Origin: 62-47 sp044463945
Lineage (GTDB): Bacteria > Pseudomonadota > Alphaproteobacteria > Rhizobiales > Xanthobacteraceae
DNA: 64,000 nt
Direction: 5' to 3'
Assembly: GCA_044463945.1 (NCBI GenBank)
Contig: JBIQLW010000016.1
Coordinates: forward strand, 20,062-84,061
Of this stretch, positions 44,051-52,593 are shown in pieces (the stretch's first letter is position 1; every line of letters begins with the position of its first letter). Position numbers and translations under genes: made by a program. The notes below the pieces were generated by a model. That model was given only the letters and a program-made list of their open reading frames with translations. It had not been told where the DNA came from and did no database searches.

Positions 44051-44779
44051 TCAGCACCCCATCCGCGCGGCGAGGTCGTTGAAGTCGGCGGCGACCACAT
44101 CCCAGTCGCCGTCCGGCGCGAAGTCCTTGGTCTGTAGCGGGCCGTATTCGGTCGGGCGCGGCACGAACGCGGTTTTCAATCCGAGGTCCTGCGCCGCCGC
44201 GAGATCGTTGTTGTGGGCCGCGACCATCATCACCTGCGCCGGCGGCAGGTCGAGCAGCCGCGCCGCGCCGAGATAGACCTCGCGGTCCGGCTTGTAGTGG
44301 GCGAACAGTTCGGCGGACAGGATCAGGTCCCACGGCAGCCCGGCGTTCTTCGCCATGTTGTTGAGCAGCGCGACGTTGCCGTTGGACAGCGTGGCGATGG
44401 TGAACTTTCGCTTGAGCCGGCTCAAGCCGCCGACGCTGTCCGGCCACGGTTGCAGCCGGTGCCAGCCCAGCGTCATGTAGGCGAGATCGTCCTCGCTCAG
44501 TCCCGCGATGCCGAACCGCGCCACCAGCGTCTCCAGCGATTGCCGGTGCAGATGGTCGAGCGCGAGATAGCCGCGCTCCGGATGGTTGCGCACCTCGTTC
44601 ATCGACGGCACGTAAGCGCCGCGCCAGGCATCGACCAGATCGATCCAGTCGCCCTTGACGCCGCGCGCCGCCGCCCACGTCGTCAGGTCGGCGATCAGGC
44701 TGCCGCGCCAGTCCACCACGGTGCCGAACACGTCGAACACCAGCGCCTTCACGGTCGACAGGTCGGCGGGTGCGCTCAT
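44051..44779 (-). CDS. Haloacid dehalogenase type II family hydrolase
   Basis: HAD-superfamily hydrolase, 242 residues, of the (S)-2-haloacid dehalogenase type. The nucleophile motif is VKALVFDVFGTVVDWRGSLI, motif II is FTIATLSNGNVALL, the lysine motif is SAELFAHYKPDREVYLGAA and motif IV is VMMVAAHNNDLAAAQDLGLK. The HNNDL segment and Asp in VFDVFGT are typical of the dehalogenase subgroup, but many such proteins act on phosphate esters or have unknown substrates. It lies between recJ (38-base gap) and a GNAT gene. Confidence 0.85.
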   Translation of the reverse strand: MSAPADLSTVKALVFDVFGTVVDWRGSLIADLTTWAAARGVKGDWIDLVDAWRGAYVPSMNEVRNHPERGYLALDHLHRQSLETLVARFGIAGLSEDDLAYMTLGWHRLQPWPDSVGGLSRLKRKFTIATLSNGNVALLNNMAKNAGLPWDLILSAELFAHYKPDREVYLGAARLLDLPPAQVMMVAAHNNDLAAAQDLGLKTAFVPRPTEYGPLQTKDFAPDGDWDVVAADFNDLAARMGC

Positions 44780-44827
44780 GACTATCCTCGCGTAACCGGA
44801 TCGGCGGAAGCGTCAGCCGCCGAACTG

Positions 44828-45277
44828 CTAGAATACCTTGCGATACTGGATGAAGCCGGGCCGGTCGGCGACCTGATCGTACAGGATGCGCGCCTGCGCG
44901 TTCGTCTCATGCGTCAGCCAATAGACGCGGCTCGCGCCCGCCGCCCTCGCCTTGTCGTAGACCGCCTCGATCAAGGCGCGGCCGAGGCCGAGCCCGCGCG
45001 CGCTGTCATCGACGAACAGGTCTTGCAAGTAGCAGTAGTTGCCCGGCGTCCAGGTCGAACGATGGAAGATGTAGTGGACGATGCCGGTCAGCTTGCCGTC
45101 CACATAGGCACCGAGCAGATGCATCGGTTCCGCCGGATCGTGGAAGCGACTCCAGGTGACGTCGCTGGTCGCGGCCGGCACGCTGGTCTTGTAGAACGTC
45201 AGATAGCCGGCCCACAGCGGCTCCCACGCCGCGCGTTCGCCCTCGCCGACCGGCCTGACGACAACGTCCTTTTTCAT
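44828..45277 (-). CDS. GNAT family N-acetyltransferase
   Basis: Acetyl-CoA-dependent acetyltransferase of 149 residues. Motif A is CYLQDLFVDDSARGLGLGRALIEAV, with the RGLGLG acetyl-CoA loop, and motif B is SRVYWLTHETNAQARILYDQ. This combination is close to the diamine/amino-acid acetyltransferase-like subgroup with LYD near the C-terminus. The substrate is unknown. It ends 48 bases upstream of the HAD gene start and begins seven bases after the glpX stop codon region on the same strand. Confidence 0.87.
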   Translation of the reverse strand: MKKDVVVRPVGEGERAAWEPLWAGYLTFYKTSVPAATSDVTWSRFHDPAEPMHLLGAYVDGKLTGIVHYIFHRSTWTPGNYCYLQDLFVDDSARGLGLGRALIEAVYDKARAAGASRVYWLTHETNAQARILYDQVADRPGFIQYRKVF

Positions 45278-45284
45278 CGTGTCC

Positions 45285-46286
45285 TCAATCGAGGTGGAAT
45301 TTCTCCAACTGGCGATGCTCGGCCTTGATGATGCGCACCGTGCCGGTGACCGAGCGCATCACCACGGTCTCCGTCTCGATCAGGCCGTCCTTGCGGAACT
45401 TGACGCCGGACAGCAGCGAGCCGTCGGTGACGCCGGTGGCGGCGAACAGGCAGTCGCCCTTCACCATGTCCTCGATGCCGTAGATCATCTTGGGATCGGT
45501 GACGCCCATCTTGCGGGCGCGCTCACGCTTCTCCTCGGTGTCGAGGATCAGCCGGCACTGCATCTGACCGCCGATGCAGCGCAGGGCCGCCGCCGCCAGC
45601 ACGCCCTCCGGCGCGCCGCCGGTGCCCATGTAAATATCGACGCCGGTGTTCTCGGGGTCGGCGGTATGGATGACGCCGGCGACATCGCCGTCGGTGATCA
45701 GGCGTACCGCCGCGCCGGTCGAGCGGATGGCTGCAATGATGTCGGCATGGCGCGGACGCTCCAGCACCAGCGCGGTGATCGCGGCGGGGGCTACGCCCTT
45801 GGCCTTGGCGAGGCGGCGGATGTTCTCCTCCGGCGGCGCGTCGAGGTCGATCACGTTCTTGTCGTAGCCGGGGCCGATCGCGATCTTCTCCATGTAGACG
45901 TCGGGCGCGTGCAGCAGCGTGCCGCCGTCGGCCATCGCCATGGTGGCGATCGCGCCCGGCATGTTCTTGGCGCACAGCGTGGTGCCTTCCAGCGGATCGA
46001 CCGCGATATCGACCTCAGGGCCGGCATTGATGCCGACCTTTTCGCCGATATAGAGCATCGGCGCCTCGTCGCGCTCGCCCTCGCCGATGACGACGGTGCC
46101 GGTGATCGGCATCTTGTTGAGTTCGCGGCGCATGGCGTCCACCGCCGCCTGATCCGCCTTCTTCTCGTTGCCGTGGCCGCGCAGCCGCGCCGCCGACACC
46201 GCCGCCCGCTCCGTCACGCGCACGATCTCCAGCGTCAGGATGCGCTCCAGCAACTGCTGCGGCGGGACGGAAATGTGTGTCGACAT
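45285..46286 (-). CDS. glpX: Class II fructose-1,6-bisphosphatase
   Basis: GlpX-type fructose-1,6-bisphosphatase (possibly also sedoheptulose-1,7-bisphosphatase) for gluconeogenesis and the Calvin cycle, cytosolic, 333 residues. I chose the ATG at 46286 (MSTHISVPPQQLLERIL). The frame is open upstream through hom, but that is a shadow. Motifs are TGTVVIGEGERDEAPMLYIG (metal site), VDIAVDPLEGTTLCA and LITDGDVAGVIHTADPENT. The C-terminal GVKFRKDGLIETETVVMRS is typical. It follows hom with a 95-base gap. Confidence 0.94.
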   Translation of the reverse strand: MSTHISVPPQQLLERILTLEIVRVTERAAVSAARLRGHGNEKKADQAAVDAMRRELNKMPITGTVVIGEGERDEAPMLYIGEKVGINAGPEVDIAVDPLEGTTLCAKNMPGAIATMAMADGGTLLHAPDVYMEKIAIGPGYDKNVIDLDAPPEENIRRLAKAKGVAPAAITALVLERPRHADIIAAIRSTGAAVRLITDGDVAGVIHTADPENTGVDIYMGTGGAPEGVLAAAALRCIGGQMQCRLILDTEEKRERARKMGVTDPKMIYGIEDMVKGDCLFAATGVTDGSLLSGVKFRKDGLIETETVVMRSVTGTVRIIKAEHRQLEKFHLD

Positions 46287-46381
46287 GTCAGTGCTCCTTG
46301 AACGCTTGCGGCGGGCGCGCGGCCCGCACCTTTCGGCATTGAAACCGGCCCGGCGGCACGCGGCGGCCGCAGGCCACGATA

Positions 46382-47704
46382 TCAGTTCTTCTCGATCCTT
46401 ATCACCTGCGGCCGGCCGCTGATCACCTTGTCGCGCTGCACCGCCTGCAAGGCGCCGCGCACCGCGTCCTCGGTGGTGGCGTAGGTAATCAGGATAACCG
46501 GGACCGGGGCCGACGCCTTGACGGATGTCTTGTCGTCGCCGTTGCGGTCGGCATGGCGCTGCACGATGGACTCGATCGAAATCCCGCGTTCCGCCAGCCG
46601 TGTGGCGATGGTCGCGGCGGTGCCGGTCATGTCGCGCGCCATCAGGCGGATGTAGTAGCCGCCCTCGTGGCGCTGCATCGGCGCCTGCGCGGTCGGGCGC
46701 AGGCTCGCGACCGGCCGCCCGAACGGCCGGGCGCGAATGCCGCGGGCGACATCGGCGATGTCGGCGACCACGGCGGACGCCGTTGCAGCCCCCCCGGCGC
46801 CGGGGCCGACCAGCGTGATCGGCGCGATGCCCTCGCCGTCGATGGTCACCGCGTTGGTGACCCCCATCACCTGCGCGATCGACGACGACTTCGGCACCAT
46901 GGTCGGATGCACCCGCTGCTCGATGCCGGTCCGGGTGCGCACCGCGACGCCGAGCAGCTTGACCCGGTAGCCGAGTTCGGCGGCGGCGCGCAGGTCCTCC
47001 GGCGCGATCGACGAGATGCCCTCGACATAGACCGCGCGCTGCGCCACCTGCGTGCCGAACGCGAGCGAGGCGAGGATCGCCAGCTTCTGCGCGGTGTCGT
47101 GGCCATCGACATCGAACGACGGGTTGGCTTCGGCGTAGCCGAGGCGCTGGGCGTCCTTGAGGCATTCGGCGAACGACAGGCCCTCCTGCTCCATCCGGGT
47201 CAGGATGTAGTTGCAGGTGCCGTTGAGGATGCCGTAGACGCGGTTGATCTCGGTGCCCGCCAGCCCCTCGCGCAACGTCTTGACGACGGGAATGGCGGCG
47301 CCGACCGCGGCCTCGTAATTCAGCGCGCCGCCGTGCTGCTCGGCGAGTTTCGCCAGCCGCAGGCCGTGCTTCGCGATCAGCGCCTTGTTGGCGGTGACCA
47401 CCGACTTGCCCGCGCGCAGCGCTTCGGCGATCGCCGACAGCGCCGGGTCGCCGTCGCCGCCCATCAATTCGACGAAGCACTCGATCTCCGGATCGCGGGC
47501 CAGCGCCAGCGGGTCGGCGGCCCAGCGCACGCCGCGCAGATCGAGGCCGCGCTTCTTCGCCTTGGCGCGCGCGGTGACGGCGACGACGCGCACGCCGCGT
47601 CCGCAGCGCAAGGCCAGCGCCTCGGCCTGAGTCTCGATCAGACGCACGGTCTCGGCACCCACAGTGCCGAGCCCCGCAATTCCCACCGTGAGTGGCGCGA
47701 CCAT
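46382..47704 (-). CDS. hom: Homoserine dehydrogenase
   Basis: NAD(P)-dependent enzyme making homoserine from aspartate semialdehyde for threonine and methionine, 440 residues from the ATG at 47704. The nucleotide fold starts LTVGIAGLGTVGAETVRLI; the catalytic region has VTANKALIAKHG and GVYGIL-type NGTCNYILTRM, with FDVDGHDTAQKLAILASLAF containing the lysine and metal-site segment. The C-terminal about 90 residues are an ACT domain (GGYYIRLMARDMTGTAATIA), so threonine feedback inhibition is likely. It is 26 bases downstream of the aminotransferase gene and likely co-transcribed with it. Confidence 0.95.
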   Translation of the reverse strand: MVAPLTVGIAGLGTVGAETVRLIETQAEALALRCGRGVRVVAVTARAKAKKRGLDLRGVRWAADPLALARDPEIECFVELMGGDGDPALSAIAEALRAGKSVVTANKALIAKHGLRLAKLAEQHGGALNYEAAVGAAIPVVKTLREGLAGTEINRVYGILNGTCNYILTRMEQEGLSFAECLKDAQRLGYAEANPSFDVDGHDTAQKLAILASLAFGTQVAQRAVYVEGISSIAPEDLRAAAELGYRVKLLGVAVRTRTGIEQRVHPTMVPKSSSIAQVMGVTNAVTIDGEGIAPITLVGPGAGGAATASAVVADIADVARGIRARPFGRPVASLRPTAQAPMQRHEGGYYIRLMARDMTGTAATIATRLAERGISIESIVQRHADRNGDDKTSVKASAPVPVILITYATTEDAVRGALQAVQRDKVISGRPQVIRIEKN

Positions 47705-47730
47705 CAACGAAAAACCTGTCGGAGAAACGA

Positions 47731-48948
47731 CTATCGCCGGCTGGCGAGAGGAACCACGTTGTGCAACGTTTCGACGCCGCTTTCAAGGAAGCGGCGCAGA
47801 TTGCGGGCGGCCTGGCGGATGCGCTGCTCGTTCTCGACCATGGCGATGCGCACGAAGCCCTCGCCATGCTCGCCGAAGCCGACGCCGGGCGACACCACCA
47901 CGCCGGATTTCTCCACCAGAAGGGTGGCGAATTGCATACTGCCGAGTTCGCGGAACGCCTCGGGCACCGGCGCCCAGGCGAACATCGAGGCGCTCGGCGG
48001 CGGAATCTGCCAGCCGGCGCGGCCGAACGACTCGACGAGAATGTCGCGCCGCTTGCGATAGGTTTCGCGCATCTCGCGGATGCAGTCGTCGGGGCCGTTC
48101 AGCGCCGCCGTCGCCGCCACCTGGATCGGCGTGAACGCGCCGTAATCCAGATAGGACTTGACCCGCGCCAGCGCTGCGATGATGCGCTCGTTGCCGACCG
48201 CGAAGCCGATGCGCCATCCCGCCATCGAGAACGTCTTGGACATCGAGGTGAACTCGACGGTGACGTCGATCGCGCCCGGCACCTGCAACACCGAGGGCGG
48301 CGGGTTGTCGTCGAAATAGACCTCGGAATAAGCGAGGTCGGACAGGATGAAGATCTCGTGCTTCTTCGCGAACGCCACGAGGTCCTTGTAGAAGTCGAGG
48401 CTGGCGACGCAGGCGGTCGGGTTCGACGGATAGCACACCACCAGCGCCAGGGGCTTCGGGATCGAGTGGATGATCGCGCGCTCGCACGCCGCGAAGAAAT
48501 CCGGCGTCGGCGCCGACGGCACCGAGCGGATCACCCCGCCCGCCATCAGGAAGCCGAAGGCGTGGATCGGATAGCTCGGGTTGGGACAGATCACCACGTC
48601 GCCCGGCGCGGTGATCGCCTGCGCGACGTTGGCGAAGCCTTCCTTCGAGCCCAGCGTGGCGACGATCTGCGTCTCCGGGTTGAGCTTCACGCCGAAGCGG
48701 CGCTCGTAATAGCCCGCCTGGGCGCGGCGCAGCCCGGTGATGCCGCGCGAGGCCGAATAGCGGTCGGTGCGCGGCTTGCCCAGCGTCTCCTTCAGCTTCT
48801 CGATGACGTGCGCGGGGGTAGCGAGATCCGGGTTGCCCATGCCGAGGTCGATGATGTCGGCGCCGGCATTGCGCGCGGCGGCCTTGGCTCGATTGATTTG
48901 CTCGAACACGTAAGGCGGCAGGCGGCGAATGCGGTAAAACTCGTCCAT
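47731..48948 (-). CDS. AlaC/LL-diaminopimelate-type aminotransferase
   Basis: Class I/II PLP aminotransferase, 405 residues. It starts MDEFYRIRRLPPYVFEQINR, the typical N-terminus of proteobacterial AlaC-like proteins. GSKEGFANVAQAITAPGDVV forms the cofactor phosphate region, VVCYPSNPTACVASLDFY holds the conserved Asn, and SMSKTFSMAGWRIGFAVG contains the Schiff-base lysine. The C-terminal GFGEHGEGFVRIAMVENEQRI carries the substrate-carboxylate Arg. Homologues are annotated as alanine or LL-diaminopimelate aminotransferases; the position before hom fits aspartate-family metabolism but does not settle the substrate. A strong hairpin lies about 40 bases upstream of its ATG. Confidence 0.9.
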   Translation of the reverse strand: MDEFYRIRRLPPYVFEQINRAKAAARNAGADIIDLGMGNPDLATPAHVIEKLKETLGKPRTDRYSASRGITGLRRAQAGYYERRFGVKLNPETQIVATLGSKEGFANVAQAITAPGDVVICPNPSYPIHAFGFLMAGGVIRSVPSAPTPDFFAACERAIIHSIPKPLALVVCYPSNPTACVASLDFYKDLVAFAKKHEIFILSDLAYSEVYFDDNPPPSVLQVPGAIDVTVEFTSMSKTFSMAGWRIGFAVGNERIIAALARVKSYLDYGAFTPIQVAATAALNGPDDCIREMRETYRKRRDILVESFGRAGWQIPPPSASMFAWAPVPEAFRELGSMQFATLLVEKSGVVVSPGVGFGEHGEGFVRIAMVENEQRIRQAARNLRRFLESGVETLHNVVPLASRR

Positions 48949-48986
48949 GGGTCAGTCTCCGGAATCGGAAAGCTCGCGGCTGCGTC

Positions 48987-49013
48987 TTGAGTGCCGAACC
49001 TTCGGCAACTCAA
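48987..49013. promoter_or_regulatory. Leader hairpin upstream of the AlaC-type aminotransferase gene
   Basis: TTGAGTGCCGAA (48987-48998) and TTCGGCAACTCAA (49001-49013) pair over twelve bases with one bulge and a two-base gap. It lies 39 bases upstream of the ATG at 48948 in the probable leader. There is no T-run in the direction of transcription. The role is unknown. Confidence 0.5.
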
Positions 49014-49142
49014 AAACAGCATATGATTCAATACTTTGTGCCATCATTGACGGCACCGGGCAGGCATTGGGCGCAACGCTTGCGCCAAGGCTGATTGAGG
49101 CTTGAATCATGTTCTTTTTAGCACGGACGCCCTGAAGCGCCA

Positions 49143-49164
49143 GCGAAAGACGGGGTCTTTTCGC
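49143..49164 (-). terminator. Hairpin after the lipoprotein gene
   Basis: GCGAAAGAC (49143-49151) pairs with GTCTTTTCGC (49155-49164) with one bulged base and a three-base loop. It starts ten bases past the stop of the minus-strand lipoprotein gene. There is no clear T-run after it, so intrinsic termination is only possible. Confidence 0.35.
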
Positions 49165-49173
49165 GGTTCTCGT

Positions 49174-49506
49174 CTAATTCTTGGCCGCGGCGCCGGGGGG
49201 CCGGGGCGCGCCGGCCGCCTTCGCCTGGCGGTCGCGCGCCGCCGCAAGCTCGCTCTCGATCCTGGCCTGCTCCTCCGGGTCGAGTGCTGATTGCTCGCGC
49301 GGCGCCGGCATGTCGTGCACCGCGGGGAAGGTGCCGGGGTCCTTCGGGCGGGCCGGCGCGCCTTCCGGCAATCCGATCACCGGGAGATCGGCGATCGACA
49401 CCGAGCAGCCTCCGAGCGGCATCGTCAGCATCAGCAGGCCCGCGGCAAGGGCGGCCCGCGCGCCGCGACGGTGAAGGCCGGTCAACTCACGCTTCATCTT
49501 ACGCAT
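49174..49506 (-). CDS. Small hypothetical lipoprotein
   Basis: A 110-residue predicted lipoprotein. The signal peptide has a basic start (MRKMKRELTGLHRRGAR), a hydrophobic core (AALAAGLLMLTMP) and the lipobox LGGC, then SVSIADLPVIGLPEGAP. The C-terminal third is a charged, probably helical segment (DPEEQARIESELAAARDRQ) followed by an Ala/Pro tail. I recognise no family; it fits the class of small lipoproteins with a coiled end that may contact the wall or envelope partners. ATGs at 49506 and 49497 are both plausible. It is divergent from phaC, 250 bases away. Confidence 0.75.
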   Translation of the reverse strand: MRKMKRELTGLHRRGARAALAAGLLMLTMPLGGCSVSIADLPVIGLPEGAPARPKDPGTFPAVHDMPAPREQSALDPEEQARIESELAAARDRQAKAAGAPRPPGAAAKN

Positions 49507-49756
49507 CGAAATTCCCGAGAACGCGGACCGGAATACTGAAGGCGCGGCGGCGAAGACTGCCATCATTGTCTCACCGAACGCTTAAGCGTTCCAGGCCGGT
49601 AAAACGTTATGGGGGCAATATGTCCGAACCAAGATCGCCTCTTGCGTTGCACCATACCAAATCACCCAAGCGAAATGATCTGTGTCATCATTCGCATCAA
49701 CGGGCTTTCGAACTGTCGGTCTGCCCATCAGCCAACGAGCCAACGAAGCATCTGTC

Positions 49757-51562
49757 ATGAGCGATCTCACCTTGGAAACCAAACCCGTCAAGACGTTCGA
49801 TCCTGAGGCTTTCTCGCTCAATCTGGCGCGAGCGATGGAGAACGGCGGCCGCGCGCTTGCCGCCTATCTCAAGCCGCGGCAGGCGCTCGACCCGACCGAG
49901 CGGCCGCCGAGCGAGGTCGCCGAGATCATCAAGACCTTCAGCGTCGTCGCGCAGTACTGGCTGTCGGATCAGACGCGCGCCGCCGACATCCAGATGAAGC
50001 TCGGCAAGGCTTATCTCGACCTGTGGGGCGCGATGGTCAGGCGGATGAGCGGTGACGACGGCTCGCCCACGATCCAGCCCGCGCCGCGCGACAAGCGCTT
50101 CGCCGATCCCGAATGGCGCAGCAACCTGTTCTTCGAATTCGTCATGCAGGCTTACCTGCTGACCACCAACTGGGCTTTCGATCTGGTCCGCAACGCCGAG
50201 GACCTCGACCCGCACACCCGCAAGAAGGCCGAGTTCTACGTCCTGCAACTCACCAACGCGATCGCGCCGTCGAACTTCGTGCTGACCAACCCGGAGGTGC
50301 TGCGGCAGACGCTGACCTCCAACGCCGACAATCTGGCGCGCGGCATGAGGATGCTGGCCGAGGACATCGAGGCGGGCAACGGCCAGTTGCGCATCCGCCA
50401 GTCCGACTCCACCAATCTCGAAGTCGGCGTCAACATGGCGGTGACGCCGGGCAAGGTGATCTATCAGAACGACATCATGCAGTTGATCCAGTATCAGCCG
50501 GCCACCGAGACGGTGCTGCGCACGCCGCTCCTGATCGTTCCGCCGTGGATCAACAAGTTCTACATCCTCGACCTGCGGCCGGAAAAATCCTTCGTCAAAT
50601 GGTGCGTCGATCACGGCATCACCGTGTTCATGATCTCGTGGGTCAACCCCGACCGCGAACTCGGCAAGAAGGGGTTCGAGGATTACATGAAGGAAGGCCC
50701 GCTCACGGCGATGGACATCATCGAGCAGGTCACCGGCGAGACCAAAGTCCACACCATGGGCTACTGCGTCGGCGGTACCCTGCTCGCCTCGACGCTGGCC
50801 TGGCTCGCCGAGAAGCGCCGGGCGCGGGTGACGTCGGCCACCTTCCTCGCCGCGCAGGTCGATTTCACCCACGCCGGCGACCTCATGGTGTTCGTCGATG
50901 AGCCGCAGATCACCGCGCTTGAGCGGCAGATGGAAAGCGAGGGGGTGCTGGACGGCGGCAAGATGGCGATGGCCTTCAACATGCTGCGCTCCAACGACCT
51001 GATCTGGTCCTACGTCGTCAACAACTACCTCAAGGGCCAGACCCCGGCGGCGTTCGACCTGCTGCACTGGAACTCGGACGCCACGCGGATGCCGGCGGCC
51101 AACCATTCCTACTACCTGCGCAACTGCTATCTCGAAAACAAGCTGGCGCGCGGCGCCATGGTGCTGGACAATACCCAGCTCGATCTCTCCAAGGTCAAGG
51201 TGCCGGTCTACAACCTCGCCACCCGCGAGGACCACATCGCGCCGGCCGAGTCCGTCCTGTACGGTTCGCGGTTCTTCGGCGGGCCGGTGAAATACGTGCT
51301 GTCCGGCTCCGGCCACATCGCCGGGGTTGTCAACCCGCCGTCGCTCGGCAAGTACCAGTACTGGACCAACGACAACATCAAGGCCGGCTCGGTCGCCGAC
51401 TGGCTCAAGGACGCGGCCGAGCACAAGGGCTCGTGGTGGCCCGACTGGCGCGAATGGCTGATCGGCCACGATGCCGAGGAAGTCCCGGCGCGGGCGGTCG
51501 GCAGCGATGCCCTGCCGCCGATCGAGGACGCGCCGGGCAGCTACGTGCGGGTGCGCGCCTGA
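49757..51562 (+). CDS. phaC: Class I poly(3-hydroxyalkanoate) synthase
   Basis: Polymerises (R)-3-hydroxyacyl-CoA to polyhydroxyalkanoate on storage granules, 601 residues from the ATG at 49757. The lipase-like box is HTMGYCVGGTLLAST with the catalytic Cys337. The Asp is in VPVYNLATREDHIAPAESV and the His in LSGSGHIAGVVNPPS, so the triad is complete. WWPDWREWL near the end and the about 600-residue length fit class I synthases of Rhizobiales. phaA, phaB and phasin genes are not in the window. The frame is open 25 codons further upstream, but MSDLTLETKPVKTFDP is the usual start. Confidence 0.95.
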   Translation: MSDLTLETKPVKTFDPEAFSLNLARAMENGGRALAAYLKPRQALDPTERPPSEVAEIIKTFSVVAQYWLSDQTRAADIQMKLGKAYLDLWGAMVRRMSGDDGSPTIQPAPRDKRFADPEWRSNLFFEFVMQAYLLTTNWAFDLVRNAEDLDPHTRKKAEFYVLQLTNAIAPSNFVLTNPEVLRQTLTSNADNLARGMRMLAEDIEAGNGQLRIRQSDSTNLEVGVNMAVTPGKVIYQNDIMQLIQYQPATETVLRTPLLIVPPWINKFYILDLRPEKSFVKWCVDHGITVFMISWVNPDRELGKKGFEDYMKEGPLTAMDIIEQVTGETKVHTMGYCVGGTLLASTLAWLAEKRRARVTSATFLAAQVDFTHAGDLMVFVDEPQITALERQMESEGVLDGGKMAMAFNMLRSNDLIWSYVVNNYLKGQTPAAFDLLHWNSDATRMPAANHSYYLRNCYLENKLARGAMVLDNTQLDLSKVKVPVYNLATREDHIAPAESVLYGSRFFGGPVKYVLSGSGHIAGVVNPPSLGKYQYWTNDNIKAGSVADWLKDAAEHKGSWWPDWREWLIGHDAEEVPARAVGSDALPPIEDAPGSYVRVRA

Positions 51563-51580
51563 GCGCCGGCGCGCCGGCGC
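51563..51580. repeat. Perfect 18-bp palindrome after phaC
   Basis: GCGCCGGCGCGCCGGCGC starts on the base after the phaC stop codon and is fully self-complementary. It has no loop and no T-run, so it is a poor terminator; it may be chance in GC-rich DNA. Confidence 0.5.
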
Positions 51581-51699
51581 CGCGGCTGTTCAAGGGCCGG
51601 ACCGCTCGCATTGGCGGCGCCGCCGCAACCGTCTATGAAGGAGCCTGATGCGCCGGGCGGCGAATCGTCCGGCGCGCTTCTGCGAGAGGAAATCCTTCG

Positions 51700-52098
51700 A
51701 TGACGCGGGAACTGTTCTGGCTGACGCTCACCGTCATTCTCACCGGCCTGATGTGGGTGCCCTACATCGTCAATCGCGCTCAGGTGCGCGGCCTCGGCGG
51801 CGCGATGGCCAACCCGTCCCGCAACGACAAGCCGCAGGCCGAATGGGCCAACCGGCTGATGTTCGCCCACGACAACGCGGTCGAGAATCTCGTGATCTTC
51901 GCGCCGCTGGTGCTGATCCTCAACGCCGTGGATTACTCGACGAAATGGACCGTGATGGCCTGCGCGGTCTATTTTTGGGCGCGCCTCGCCCACCTGATCG
52001 TCTATGCGCTCGGCATCCCGGTGTTCCGCACGCTGGCCTTCGCGGTCGGCTTCCTCGCGCAAGCCGTGCTGGCGTGGTCGATCTTCATGGCGACGTGA
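51700..52098 (+). CDS. MAPEG family membrane protein
   Basis: A 132-residue integral membrane protein of the MAPEG superfamily (membrane-associated proteins in eicosanoid and glutathione metabolism). Four hydrophobic helices are visible: LFWLTLTVILTGLMWVPYIV, then VENLVIFAPLVLILNAV, VMACAVYFWARLAHLIVYAL and FRTLAFAVGFLAQAVLAWSI. The family-specific stretch is RLMFAHDNAVENL, with the Asn-x-x-Glu pattern, and RLAHLIVYALGIPVFRTL. Glutathione-dependent activity is typical for the family but unproven in bacteria of this group. GAGAGGA precedes the ATG. It is separate from phaC. Confidence 0.85.
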   Translation: MTRELFWLTLTVILTGLMWVPYIVNRAQVRGLGGAMANPSRNDKPQAEWANRLMFAHDNAVENLVIFAPLVLILNAVDYSTKWTVMACAVYFWARLAHLIVYALGIPVFRTLAFAVGFLAQAVLAWSIFMAT

Positions 52099-52214
52099 GC
52101 CGCGCCGCTAGCCTGATTGCAGGAACGGCATCACCAGCGGGTTGACGAGGTCGGCCGGACCTTTCGGCATCGCCGTGGGGAGCGCTCGGTTCGCTCCCCT
52201 TGCGGTTAGCGCGA

Positions 52215-52526
52215 TCAGGCGGCCTGCCCGCGCGCCAGCGCACGGACATCGGCGGTGGTCAGCGCCTTGCCGCCGATCCCCCAGTCGCCGCTCTCCACTT
52301 CCTCGACCACGCACCAGGTGACGCCGCGCATCGCCTCGCCCTCGATCGACACCATGGCGTCGGTCAGCCTGTGGATGATAGGAAACGAGACGTCATCGTC
52401 TGCGAAGGCGGACGATCCAGTCATCGAGGAGAGCGCGTGGGAAATTGATCCGCTATGGAATACTGGATACTCCGCTTTCGCGGAGTATGACGGCTTTCGT
52501 ATTGCAGATTCACCCGGAGAACGCAC
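52215..52526 (-). pseudogene. Tautomerase-family gene with its 5' end replaced by a palindromic repeat
   Basis: The last 52 codons (52215-52373) read HRLTDAMVSIEGEAMRGVTW, CVVEEVESGDWGIGGKAL and TTADVRALARGQAA, the body of a 4-oxalocrotonate-tautomerase-like protein. The first about 18 residues, including the catalytic Pro1, are missing. In their place the frame runs without a stop through repeat copy C, giving an artificial N-terminus that starts MRSPGESAIRKPSYSAKAEY. Just beyond the repeat, the minus strand at 52567-52538 reads KRVAVTLEV, which could be a trace of the lost first beta strand. The gene is therefore probably inactive. Expression of the fusion from the ATG at 52526 is possible but would lack Pro1. 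Confidence 0.7.
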
Positions 52527-52535
52527 TTCCGGTCA
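52376..52535 (+). repeat. Palindromic repeat family, full copy C (inside the tautomerase gene)
   Basis: About 160 bases with two hairpins. Hairpin 1 is CGTCATCGTCTGCG...GGCGGACGATCCAG; hairpin 2 is ATACTCCGC TTTC GCGGAGTATGACG. The linker TGGGAAATT...CGCTATGG is shared with copy D at 58265. The right end is GCACTTCCGGTCA and the left end GATAGGAAACGAG is a degraded form of the inverted end. It interrupts the tautomerase-like gene. Confidence 0.85.
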
Positions 52536-52593
52536 AACTTCCAGGGTAACGGCAACACGCTTCAATTGAAGCCGATCACGCTTCTAGGCTGTC

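Noticed and set aside
47705..47867. Extended starts for hom and for a fused upstream frame of glpX
   Set aside because: The extra codons begin at TTG or run antisense-like through neighbouring genes; the ATGs at 47704 and 46286 give standard family N-termini.
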